From the NCBI RefSeq assembly GCF_030384665.1, contig NC_083673.1:2675501-2739500 (forward strand): a DNA stretch of 64,000 bases, in the 5' to 3' direction. The position numbers and the translations under genes are program-made. Of the stretch, positions 31,630 to 41,400 are shown one piece after another. Source of the DNA: Lodderomyces elongisporus (Eukaryota; Ascomycota; Pichiomycetes; Serinales; Debaryomycetaceae). The notes beneath the pieces were generated by a model. The model did not search any database and was not told the origin of the DNA. It saw only the letters and a list, made by a program, of their open reading frames with translations. How positions within the stretch are numbered: position 1 is the first letter of the stretch; each line of letters opens with the position of its first letter.

Positions 31630-31860
31630 ATGAAACAAAAACGAAACAATATGGAAGAGAAATGGAGACAATCAGAGGTTGATAAAAAAAACGTTAAAAA
31701 AAAAATAATATTATACGAGAAAAATATTTTAAGCCAACATTTTATTTTGAGCGGTTATTTTTCTCAACCCCATTCACACAAAAATTTGTTTATTATCGCC
31801 CTTCCTACTCCATTCCTACCTATTCTGCTCCAACCCTTGATATTTTTAATAGATAAGTTC
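31193..31860. other. Spacer with heptamer repeat upstream of the unknown gene
   Basis: A-rich spacer containing the AAAATGG repeat at 31561-31623. The reading frame of the next gene stays open through part of it, so the gene start is uncertain. Confidence 0.5.
31561..31623. repeat. AAAATGG heptamer repeat, nine perfect units
   Basis: Nine perfect heptamers with degenerate units at both ends (from about 31556 to 31630). Since 7 is not a multiple of 3, every plus frame reads the same cycle K-M-E-N-G-K-W with no stop; the minus frames cycle P-F-S-I-F-H-F. All six frames are therefore open. Confidence 0.95.
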
Positions 31861-33267
31861 ATGTTTGCATTTAAAATCAAGATAAGGTCTTTTCTTGGTT
31901 TTGAAGAAAAGGAAGGTGACAAATGTTCAAATCAAAAATCAAATCAAACAGACTCGTTGCCAAATGTGGTGGCATCGATTGACAAGTCTAAATTGCAACC
32001 AAACCTGCCGCAAGAGCCCCAGCTGCCCCATCAACTGTTAGTAGCAAGCGTCAACACAATACCCCAACTGATTCAAACTAATATTTTACCTAAATGGCGT
32101 CACCAATTCTTACCCCTACCAAGTTGGAAAGAGCGTAAGGATAATTCTGGAGTCAATAAAATACCGCAATCAAGCTCGAAAAGCTCGAGGCTGGAGATTT
32201 TACCAAACTTACAAAGCCTTAGTAAAGTACACCCAAATGAAAAAAACTACATTGTCAAAGCAAAATTATCATTTCCCGTTCATGACGTTTTTATCCCAAT
32301 ATGGCCGGCATGGACATCCTCTACACGAACAATACCTAATTGTGAGCGATACATGAATCATAGTACTGTTGTGGGTAACACTATAACATTCAAAATTGCA
32401 TTACTCTCCAACACAAACTATCTTTTTCTCTATCCCAAACTTCAACACCCGTATTCCTCCCTTGTCTTGAATCAACTTCAATTGGACATGAAGCCATATG
32501 TAAAAAATATGAACTTTAATCATGATGCTGATATTCTTGTGTGCCAGTTTAAAGACGTAAGAATGATGTACAGCTTATTGTGTTGCAAAAACAAGATTTG
32601 GGGTTCATTTTTTATAACCACTGGAGGAGTTTCTGAAACAAACAAAGTTGAGCTTCAAAACAGTTGTGGAAACACGAAACACCCACAACTACAAATAGTT
32701 TCAAACAAGAAGGCGTTAAAAATGTTGAGGTGCTTTTTTTTGCAAATGGTTCTTTATAACCCTGACCCATTGAACATACAATCGTTGCTTAGGAAGATGA
32801 TGTTTATCTACAAACCAAAGAATCAAGAAATACAAGCTAAAAGCAAAAAGAAAAGAAGGATTACAATGACAAAGAACAGAAATAAAAACGGAACTGGAAC
32901 TGGAACTGGAACTGGAACTGGAACTGAAAATGAGAATGAAAATAAAAGTAAAAGTAAAACCGAGAGTAACAATAAGTTACGAGATAAGAATTATATACGC
33001 TCGGTGCAAAATTGCAAAGGACAAAAAGCTGCACATAAAGAAGCCAAAAAGCGTTTGGTACAAGTTCAAATTTACGGCATTTCATCAATTATACCTCCAG
33101 ATATCCTCGTTACATATTTCAAATCACTCGGTGAGCTTACCTCATATTCATTTGCACCTGTTGGAAAGCGTACACGGTTCCATGTCGTAAGTTTAAAATA
33201 TTTTATTTCCAAAGACAAATCAGAAATCACAAGTAAAATCGACTCTAATCTAGGTACTTGCTCGTAA
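31861..33267 (+). CDS. Uncharacterised protein, possible C-terminal RRM-like segment
   Basis: From the ATG at 31861 (MFAFKIKIRSFLGFEEKEG) the product has 468 residues. The frame is open up to 31564 through the AAAATGG repeat, but that part looks like translated spacer, so the downstream start is preferred. The protein is basic. A middle region with ordinary composition (about residues 125-290, including DVFIPIWPAWTSSTRTIPNC) is followed by a Lys-rich and (GT)n linker (about 325-360). The C-terminal LVQVQIYGISSIIPPDILVT...FHVVSLKYF could be a degenerate RNA-recognition motif with beta-alpha-beta spacing. I do not recognise the family; no function is assigned. Confidence 0.6.
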   Translation: MFAFKIKIRSFLGFEEKEGDKCSNQKSNQTDSLPNVVASIDKSKLQPNLPQEPQLPHQLLVASVNTIPQLIQTNILPKWRHQFLPLPSWKERKDNSGVNKIPQSSSKSSRLEILPNLQSLSKVHPNEKNYIVKAKLSFPVHDVFIPIWPAWTSSTRTIPNCERYMNHSTVVGNTITFKIALLSNTNYLFLYPKLQHPYSSLVLNQLQLDMKPYVKNMNFNHDADILVCQFKDVRMMYSLLCCKNKIWGSFFITTGGVSETNKVELQNSCGNTKHPQLQIVSNKKALKMLRCFFLQMVLYNPDPLNIQSLLRKMMFIYKPKNQEIQAKSKKKRRITMTKNRNKNGTGTGTGTGTGTENENENKSKSKTESNNKLRDKNYIRSVQNCKGQKAAHKEAKKRLVQVQIYGISSIIPPDILVTYFKSLGELTSYSFAPVGKRTRFHVVSLKYFISKDKSEITSKIDSNLGTCS

Positions 33268-33445
33268 ATCCCAAAGAAGAAGAATAGAATTAAAGGAATT
33301 TAAAGAAGTTTACAAAAAATAAAAAATACTGCATATTATATCCAAAAATTATTCATTTTAAATAATACATACACTGCCTAGGGTGAATACCATAAATAAC
33401 ACCATAGCTGCTATTGTTTTCTTTTTCTTAGTAAAAGCTTTTTGA

Positions 33446-35124
33446 TTAAAGAAGCTCAACGTAGTTTGCAGGAAATATGCCTGTTATTCCATTGTTTCTG
33501 CCTGTCCACCAATCATCAACGGTCTCAGTTCTTTTTAAAATCTCAATGACATCTCCTTTTTTGAATGGCAAATCACCACTTTGTTCACCTTTGAAAGAAT
33601 ACAAGGCTCTTGCCTGGTTTGAGTTGGCTTTAGATCTTTGTCCATAAACACCGGCACCAGAACCGGCACCCGAACTGGCGCCTCCAAAGTTTGGTTTCGA
33701 TGAAGAAGCAGGTCTAGATGGCCCGCTGCTGTTTTTATTTGGAGACAATCTAGTGTTCCCCAATCTTGCATTCAATCGATCAACATCACTGTTGCCTCTA
33801 GATCTAGTTTTTCCATTATAACCAGAGTCGTAAATGTCGTCTTCCCATGTCGTTTGCGTCCTTGAACTAGATAGGCCAGCACCTGAAGATCCCCTAGTAG
33901 ACCCTCTGTTTGATCCTGTACGTCTGTCCCTATCTCTTTCACCGCTGTACCCTCCTCTGTCTCTGTCTCTGTCTCCAGCATATCCACCACCGCTTGCGCC
34001 TCTTCGTCTATTCCTTCCATAGCCATAATCATCGCTTTCATCGGAATAATCATCTTCATCTGAATATTCATCTGAGTACCGTCTTCTTCTGCTGCCTCCG
34101 TGTGATCTTCTAATGGATCCACCTCCTGCTGCACCACGGCGTCTCCGTGGAGTCTCCGAGTACTCTGATGTAGTGTCTGAAAACTCATCTGGGATGTCAT
34201 CATAATACTCATCATTGTAGAAATCGTCCTCGTCGTATGGTGATCTATTATTAAACACTCTGGAATCTAATACTCTCATAAGGGAGTCACAGGCTGGAGG
34301 TGGTTCAACTTCACCCGCCAAAATTTGCCTAGCTTTGATATTCTCACCGTAAAATTTGCTGTTAGCATCTCTTCTTTCAATAATTGCTGATCCTTCAAGC
34401 GAAATACCAGCATATAAGCCTTTGGTCTTGGAGTAAGCAAAAACCGCAGAAACGGCACTCAATGAAGCTGTACCTGCAGCTTCACCACTTCTACCCAACG
34501 GTCCCACGGCAACAGAGACATTTCCACCCAAGGTCACGGAACCCATCTGGGCAAAAGAGTCAACGGCTGACTTGGTATTCAAGACAAACACAAAGTCGGT
34601 CAACTCAGCGCCAATCATACCACCCATACCTGCACCAGCAGTCATGATAGCAGATGGCGCAGACCATTCTCCATTTGGTAATCTGGCAACAATAACACCT
34701 GAGCCTGCCCTTCCGGAAAAAAGAAAACCGGCTTTCAAGACGGTGATGATGGCCAAACCTTTGGCGTTTTTCAAGATTTTTGGTGGGATAATCTCATCTG
34801 GACCGGCCAATTGGTTCGGTTTGATAAATGAGGCAAGAACTTTTGCTGCTTTTCTAGAAAAAAAAAAGAAAGGGGGGGTTATGTTAGTCTTTTGATTTTG
34901 AATTGGAAATGAAATTTAAATTTGAATTTGAATTCGACTTTTGGGCCATTTCTCGCCAATTATTAGTTGAATAAAAAAAAAGCTAAACATGAAAAAGGGG
35001 TGGAGGGTAGGTGAAGCAATGGCGGAATGCTGGAAGTACTACAAATAATTAATTGGTAATTGATGGAATATACATACTTAGACTCACTCCTCAAGCTTCT
35101 GGGAATGGGATTATTGATACCCAT
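33446..35124 (-). CDS. YSC84: Ysc84/Lsb3 SYLF-SH3 actin-patch protein, two exons
   Basis: The coding sequence is complement(join(33446..34853, 35078..35124)), 484 residues. Exon 1 encodes MGINNPIPRSLRSES plus two bases; it joins to KKAAKVLASFIKPNQLAGPDE, reproducing the Saccharomyces Ysc84/Lsb3 start. The SYLF domain (about residues 1-215) binds phosphoinositides and actin: note GLAIITVLKAGFLFSGRAGS, GAELTDFVFVLN, GNVSVAVGPLGR and SLEGSAIIERR. A 210-residue linker is rich in Asp/Tyr, Arg/Asp and Gly/Ser. The SH3 domain occupies about 428-484, with ALYSFKGEQSGDLPFKKGD, the WW pair in DDWWTGRNN and GIFPANYVELL. The protein acts in endocytosis with Las17 and Sla1. A single gene, as in Candida, would serve both Saccharomyces paralogues (YSC84 and LSB3). 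Confidence 0.95.
34854..35077 (-). other. Intron of YSC84 (224 nt)
   Basis: On the minus strand: donor GTATGT at 35077-35072, a GACTAAC-type branch site at 34889-34883 and acceptor TTTCTAG ending at 34854. Joining restores the conserved SES-K-K-A-A-K start of the SYLF domain. Confidence 0.92.
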
Positions 35125-35588
35125 GATGCGTAGTCCTAAATTGCTAGTAAACTTATATGAAAAGATGTAGTTTGTGAGTAGTTTGTGAGTAGTTTGTAAG
35201 TAATTTATAAGTAATTTGTAGGTAATTTGTGGGTAGTTGTCTGTCGTGATTGAAGATGATAGTGGTGGAATTAGCGTAGATTGAAGCAAGTGGCCCCCTT
35301 GTCATGAACTTATTTCCTCCGAGCTTAGGAGAAAAAAGAAAAAGAAAAAAAAAAAAAAATTCGGAGCGAGATAATGGGCAATAGAATTTGTTAAGAAAGA
35401 AAATTAGGGCAAACAGTGAAAATGCAAGTGCCAACAGTACAAACACAAAGCTCAAGTATAAGTACAAGTATAAGTAAAAGTATAAGTATAAGTGCGTATG
35501 TTACGTATGTTACGTTATGTACGAGCGAATAAGGTGGGTATCTGGATAATTGAATGTCTGTTTCGTTCTGCCACTTCCATATATATAC

Positions 35589-35620
<32 letters not shown>

Positions 35621-36965
35621 GGTTAGTCATAAATTTTTTTTGTCATAGAATTGCTCAGTGATGACAAAAGTACGTATCATAGGAAATGTAAGGTATGCTC
35701 ATCATTGGTTCAACTGGCACAACAGGTGCAATGAGTTTATAAACAAAGTTGTATTATCTACTTCAACCAAGTAACCAACAGTGACTGACCAAAAGAGAAA
35801 GACGTCATTTCTGATCGAGCCGCATTTGCCGATATATCCATCTTTGTGGGAAAAAAAAACGGTGTAAGAGTTATCTGGCAAAAACTAGAACAGGAACAGG
35901 AACAGGAACAGGAACAAGAACAGGAGCAAAAAACATGAGGAAAGAAAACTAATAGAAAGCGGTTACTCAGAAACGACAAGAAGATATGTTGAAAATGTAA
36001 GGTTCTCCATGCAACTGATTATGAAACTGATAATGAAACTGGTCATGAAACTGACAAAAGTTTTAATTTAGACTTGGTTTGTGGAAGCGTGTATGTACGC
36101 GGCAACAAAAGGGTCATAAAGGGCCATAAAGGGTCATGAAGAGTTACAAACTATTACTTCCGCTTACTTGAATTTGCTCACTTGCATCAATAAAAATCGC
36201 CATCTCTTTTACCTTAACTGTTTTTGGAGAATGCCTACTTCAAACCTATAGTACCGAAACGAGATCTTTTATAATCCATTTTGATGTTATGGTTTGTTTG
36301 GTTCTTTTGCTTTTCCTTCTCCTTTTTCTTTTCCTTTTCCTTTTCCTTTTCCTTTTCCTTTTCCTTTTCCTTTTCCTTTCCCTTTCCCTTTTCCTTTTCC
36401 TTTTTCTTTTTGAATTTCAAATTATTTATTTTTTTTTTTTTGCTTGTCTTCGAATACTCCTTCTTCTGCGCTCCCTCTACTTTTTACAGCCGACCCCCAG
36501 ATGTCTAGCTCCACATTCTAGAAGCTCGTTATGATTTATCCACACAAGACAAAAACAAGAACATATTGGTACTCTGTCGCCATCACACCCTGTTTTTCTT
36601 CCCCTCAATGAATTGTAATTTATTATCTAATGTTTTTGGTTTTCTTGATTACATCAAGAGTTTGAAAAGGAAGCACATCGATCCCGTATTCAAGACCATG
36701 GATTAAGGCACCTTCATCTCAAAAGATATTATTTGCACAAATTTATCTTTTATTGATTTTAAGATAAAAAATAAAAAATAAAAAATAAAAAAAGAGAAGA
36801 AATAAAAAATAAAAAAAGAGAAGAAAGATACGACATTTCATCTGATTAACCCATAAGGACCATAACTGGAAGTCTTTATTATTCATATCATTATACTATG
36901 ACAGCCAAGTAGCCAAGTAACAAAGTAACAAATCAGATCAATTTCAAAATAGTTATGAAGCAGAA
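35125..36965. other. YSC84-PZF1 divergent spacer (1.8 kb)
   Basis: Contains GTAATTTGT-like direct repeats (35168-35240), AGTATA repeats (35455-35495), TA tracts (35580-35620), GGAACA repeats (35890-35925), TGATTATGAAAC-like repeats (36016-36056) and the CCTTTT repeat. Short frames exist on the minus strand near 35750-35850 but give no recognisable product. Confidence 0.55.
36321..36402. repeat. CCTTTT hexamer repeat
   Basis: About 13 tandem CCTTTT-type hexamers with a few CCCTTT variants, forming an 80-nt pure polypyrimidine strand about 560 bp upstream of PZF1. Confidence 0.9.
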
Positions 36966-38336
36966 ATGAATGACTCAGATACACAATCATTAACATCCGT
37001 AGGCTCACAGAGCTCAACCATACGACTGAAGAAATACTTTTGTGATTACGAAGGTTGTTCAAAAGCATACAACAGACCATCCTTACTAGAACAACATCAA
37101 AGAAAACATACTGGTGAGCGACCGTTCCCTTGTTCATACCCAGATTGCAACAAATCTTTTCTTCGAAAGTCACACTTGGATGCCCATGTGATTTCACATT
37201 CGCGTGAAAAGCCTTATCATTGCTCCTTTTGTGGCAAAGGTGTTAATACTGCACAACATTTGAAACGACACGAGGTTACGCATACAAAGTCGTTTAAATG
37301 CACATTTGATGGGTGTAATGAATCCTTCTACAAGCACCAGTCACTACGGCACCATATACTCTCGGTTCACGAAAAGACTTTAACCTGTCAACAGTGCGAT
37401 AAGACATTCACGAGACCATATAAGCTTGCACAACACAAGTTGAAACACCACGGTGAATCTCCAGCATACCAATGCGACCAACCAGGATGCTTCTCGAACT
37501 TCAAAACATGGTCGGCTCTTCAGTTTCACATGAAGCAAGAACATCCAAAACTAAAATGTCCCAAATGTGACAAAGGTTGTGTTGGTAAGAAAGGTTTACA
37601 ATCACATATGCTCAGCCACGATGAAGCCTCGAAAGCATGGCAGTGTAAATACTGCGACGTTGGCAAGTTCAGCAAAAAAATGGACTTGGTGCTGCACTAT
37701 AATCAATTTCATGATGGTAATCTACCAGGCGACTTGGCGGCAATTGGCGAAAAAATCAGTCAAAAAAATTTTAAAATAGAGAACAACATGTCAGAGTTGA
37801 ACAAACTTGACAATGTTACACCATCTTTGCTCCGAGATGGAAAACAAATGCAGAACCAGAAACAAGGATCACTGACAAATTCTAATTTGGATGTCGATTC
37901 AGATTTGGATAATTTTACTAAAACCGAAGTTAGATCAGAGCTTGGACAAGCTCATAAATCCGTCACCTCATTAAACACGTCGTTGCTCAACGGCAAGAGC
38001 ATTATCAAGCTCATTCACGACGATCTTTCAAAAAAATTGGTATGTCCAAAACCCAAATGCGGAAGGGCGTTTTCAAGAGACTATGATTTACAGCGACATT
38101 TAAAATGGCATGCAGAAAATCTTCAAAGAATAGAACAATTTTTAGATGGCTTACCCAAAGAAGAGGAGCTGGCTCCGGATCAATTCGAAAAGTTGGAACC
38201 TCCCACAAAGAAAATCAAGCACAATAACAATAGCTATGAGAATAGCGATGACGATCATCACGAATTTGATGAATCAGACAACGCATTTGATCAACTTCTA
38301 GAACAAGAGTTGAACGGTGCAGTTGAAGAAAATTGA
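36966..38336 (+). CDS. PZF1: TFIIIA, RNA polymerase III 5S rRNA transcription factor
   Basis: The 456-residue protein has nine C2H2 zinc fingers. Fingers 1-8 run from about residue 24 to 262: [41 protein letters not shown] and so on, with finger 3 lacking the usual loop ([17 protein letters not shown]). A charged spacer of about 90 residues then precedes finger 9 ([21 protein letters not shown], about 358-382). An interrupted finger 9 is the hallmark of yeast TFIIIA, whose eighth and ninth fingers are separated by about 80 residues. It binds the internal control region of 5S genes and recruits TFIIIC. The acidic C-terminal tail is typical. It converges on THO2 with only 119 bp between the stops. 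Confidence 0.95.
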   Translation: MNDSDTQSLTSVGSQSSTIRLKKYFCDYEGCSKAYNRPSLLEQHQRKHTGERPFPCSYPDCNKSFLRKSHLDAHVISHSREKPYHCSFCGKGVNTAQHLKRHEVTHTKSFKCTFDGCNESFYKHQSLRHHILSVHEKTLTCQQCDKTFTRPYKLAQHKLKHHGESPAYQCDQPGCFSNFKTWSALQFHMKQEHPKLKCPKCDKGCVGKKGLQSHMLSHDEASKAWQCKYCDVGKFSKKMDLVLHYNQFHDGNLPGDLAAIGEKISQKNFKIENNMSELNKLDNVTPSLLRDGKQMQNQKQGSLTNSNLDVDSDLDNFTKTEVRSELGQAHKSVTSLNTSLLNGKSIIKLIHDDLSKKLVCPKPKCGRAFSRDYDLQRHLKWHAENLQRIEQFLDGLPKEEELAPDQFEKLEPPTKKIKHNNNSYENSDDDHHEFDESDNAFDQLLEQELNGAVEEN

Positions 38337-38455
38337 AGATACACTTTTATTTTAGTTCAAACACAAACTACAATAACAATCACAATTACAATAATAGTAA
38401 TATTAATATTATTCATAATAATAGTTATACCAAATACTACCATGTATTTTTATAT

Positions 38456-41400
38456 TCAATAACGACCTCTTTTGTATGAGCCTCTACTTCTCTCTCTGTC
38501 TCTTCCACCGTAGTCATCTGCTCGCCTCTTTCTATCTTGCAAATGGCCACCACGATTTGCCGCTATAGTATCACCTTGCTCCTTATCCCTTCCCCTGTTA
38601 TCGCGTCTACCATCATAAGATCTGGTTCTACCACCAGTCAGAGATGGTTGATCGCGATCGTTTGAATTGTTGTTGCTCTTGCTACCATTATTGTGACGAT
38701 TGTACCCAGAATTGAAATTACTACGTCTTGAATTGGCCTGACTATCGCCGTCATTATTATAGTTGTTGTTGTTGTGATTTCTGTTGGAACCGGTCGACTG
38801 AGTAGGAAATGATGTAGGTGGTGGTGGTGGTGGTGGAATTGGAGGTGGTGGCGGTGGAATTAAGTAATCATTTTGGTGACCAAATGATGAAGCTGATGAT
38901 TGGTATTTACCGCGTGATTCACGAACTTCGCGTGATGATGATTGAGCTCTTGAATCCTTACCAAGAAGACGTTCTTGTGGTGGCAAAGGTGCCCTTCTTG
39001 CTGGTCCTATGGGTTTCGTATCGGATTCATTACTTGCTCGGCTTTGAGGTCGCGATGGTGCTCGCGGTCTGATGTGTGGTCTGGATGGAATTTTTTGTCT
39101 GCTTTTTTCCTCTTTTTCTCCTTCTCTTTCTCCTTCTTCTTCTTCTTTGAGTTTGTCTTTTTCTTCTTCGTTTATTTTCAGTGAGTTTTCATCGGTGTTT
39201 TCCGTAACTGCTGAAACAGTTGGTGTCGCATCTGTATCAATAGACTCATTAGAACTCTTTGCAATTGTGTTATTTTTCTCTGATTTATTACCACCATTTA
39301 CATCATTCTTGACATTTTCAGACAGTAACAGGTTGGCACCAAAATCTTTAATTTCACTTATCTTCTCTTCCTCCATTTGCTCACCAACATTGTCACTTAT
39401 TTCTCCCACGGGGCTTTGTGAGCGTCTCTGGCGATCTTGCTCTTTTAATTGCAAAAGTCGAGTTTTGATATCAATTTTTTCTTTGGTCTTGGAAGAATCA
39501 GACTGTGGCGTGTCTTCTTTGATAGTAGGGGCACCAATACCATTCGTATGTTTGGTTTCACCTCCATTTGTACTAATCGCTGATAATGCACCAACTCCAG
39601 CAGCAGCTCCAGTGGCGGCTCCAGTAGCAGAATCTTTGTCCGCTTTTACTCTTGCTACTGGAGCGTACTCTGCATATTTAGACTTCGAGTCAATTGTAGT
39701 TGCCCTCGAAATCGGGCGGTTTGGCTGTGTAGACATTGAATTGTAATCAATGGTTGAGTTTTTCTTCAAAACTTCTTCCTTTGCAATCTTCTCCCTCTTT
39801 TCTCTCAATATTCTCTCCTCTATTTTCTTCCGCTCGGCTTCTTCTTTTTCTCGTGCGATTTTTTTATCTTTAATAATATTCTGTTTTGCTTCGTCGCTCA
39901 TTGGAATGAAATCATAGATAGGAATCCAAGTTGTCGCTTTTGCTTTAATATGACCTAAAAGAGCTCCAGACGATAACTTAATATCATCTCGAGAATCACT
40001 TGCCAAAATCAACTCAACCAATCTCACCACTTTTTCTCCGTGATCTTCAACGATTGGAAAAACACTAAGTAAACCCTTCAAAAACAATATTGCATTGTTT
40101 CTTGACATGTAATCAGGCGTTGTTAATGATTGTTCTATTGCATCAACAATTGTCGAATGGTACTTATAGACAGAATTTCTAAATTCGTCAAAATCATACA
40201 ACTTAAAGTCCTCAAACTTCTTTTGCTCTACTCTTAGTTCCGCTAACGTCTTTAAAATATCAGCATAAAAGAAGCCGAGACTTTCAATCTCAGCCGGAGT
40301 TGATGAGTATAAGCTTCCAAACAAACCCTCTGAATTGAATAGGACATCTAAGCAACCTATTAACGAATAGTTTGCAACTTTCACTGCATGAAGTTTGAAA
40401 ATAAACCGAGCTGCATACACTGCGTCGAAAGATGAATGGAGTGCACGAGGAAAGATGCAGTGCTGCATAAATCTCACAAGCATTTCCTTTTGTTCTCCGC
40501 CATTTACCTCATTGTTATAACAAAACCAATTTGATGATAATTTACTCAATTGCTCATCTATTCTTTCATTCCTTTCTCGATGAATCTGCTTATCCAGAGG
40601 AAGCTTCTGGATAAACACTTTGTTTTCATCAATTTCTCTTCGATGTTTTTCAATTGTTGCTTTTGGGTAATCAGAATTTCGAGCATTCATCGTAATAGCA
40701 TTTCGCAATCCTCTGATACTTGACTCCAACTTTTCAACTTCGCCATTATAAAGGGAATCAGAATAATTTATATCTCCGAGCGATAAGTACCAAAATGAAC
40801 TATAAAGAGATGAAGGGAAATTAACGGGACAAATTTTGGATCCAAACTCATCTAGGTTTAAAACGTCATCCGAATGTTTTTTGGTTCTCCATAAATCAAA
40901 AGCCCACTCCACAGGAACGCCATAAGATTCCGTCATTTCTTCAATTGGCATAAGTTCCAACGAATCACCATTGCCAAAAAAGTCAATCAAAGTAATGAAA
41001 AGTTTGATGACCTCGCTGATATCATCGGCTCGACTGGCCAATACTTTTAGTTGATTTTCCGCTTGATCATACACTAAATCATTAAGTATCAGACATAACA
41101 AGATTATAACCTCTGTGGTACAATTTAATGCCTTAAAGCATTCCAACAAATGACTACCCGAAGTAACTCGATTATACCTGACATCATCTATGATTCGATA
41201 AACCATCTTCAGGAGTGATGACCCGCTACTAATCATATCGATTTGTCTCAAGGTCAAATCAGAAGAAGATTGAATTCCACCCATTGACGAAAGCATTTCC
41301 TTCAATACAAGTATTCCCGTCCTTTCTCCTGCGTAAAAGGATTTGATCAAGTAGCTCAATATGGTTTTAATATCAATTGCTTTGGGGTATCTCTGGCAAA

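Noticed and set aside
32861..33190. Short frames in other phases at the 3' end of the unknown gene
   Set aside because: They are shadows of the (GT)n and Lys-rich coding region.
35758..35979. 73-residue minus frame with alternating Ser-Cys
   Set aside because: Half of it is a GGAACA hexamer repeat; the remainder (from MDISANAARSE) is too short and has no clear splice partner.
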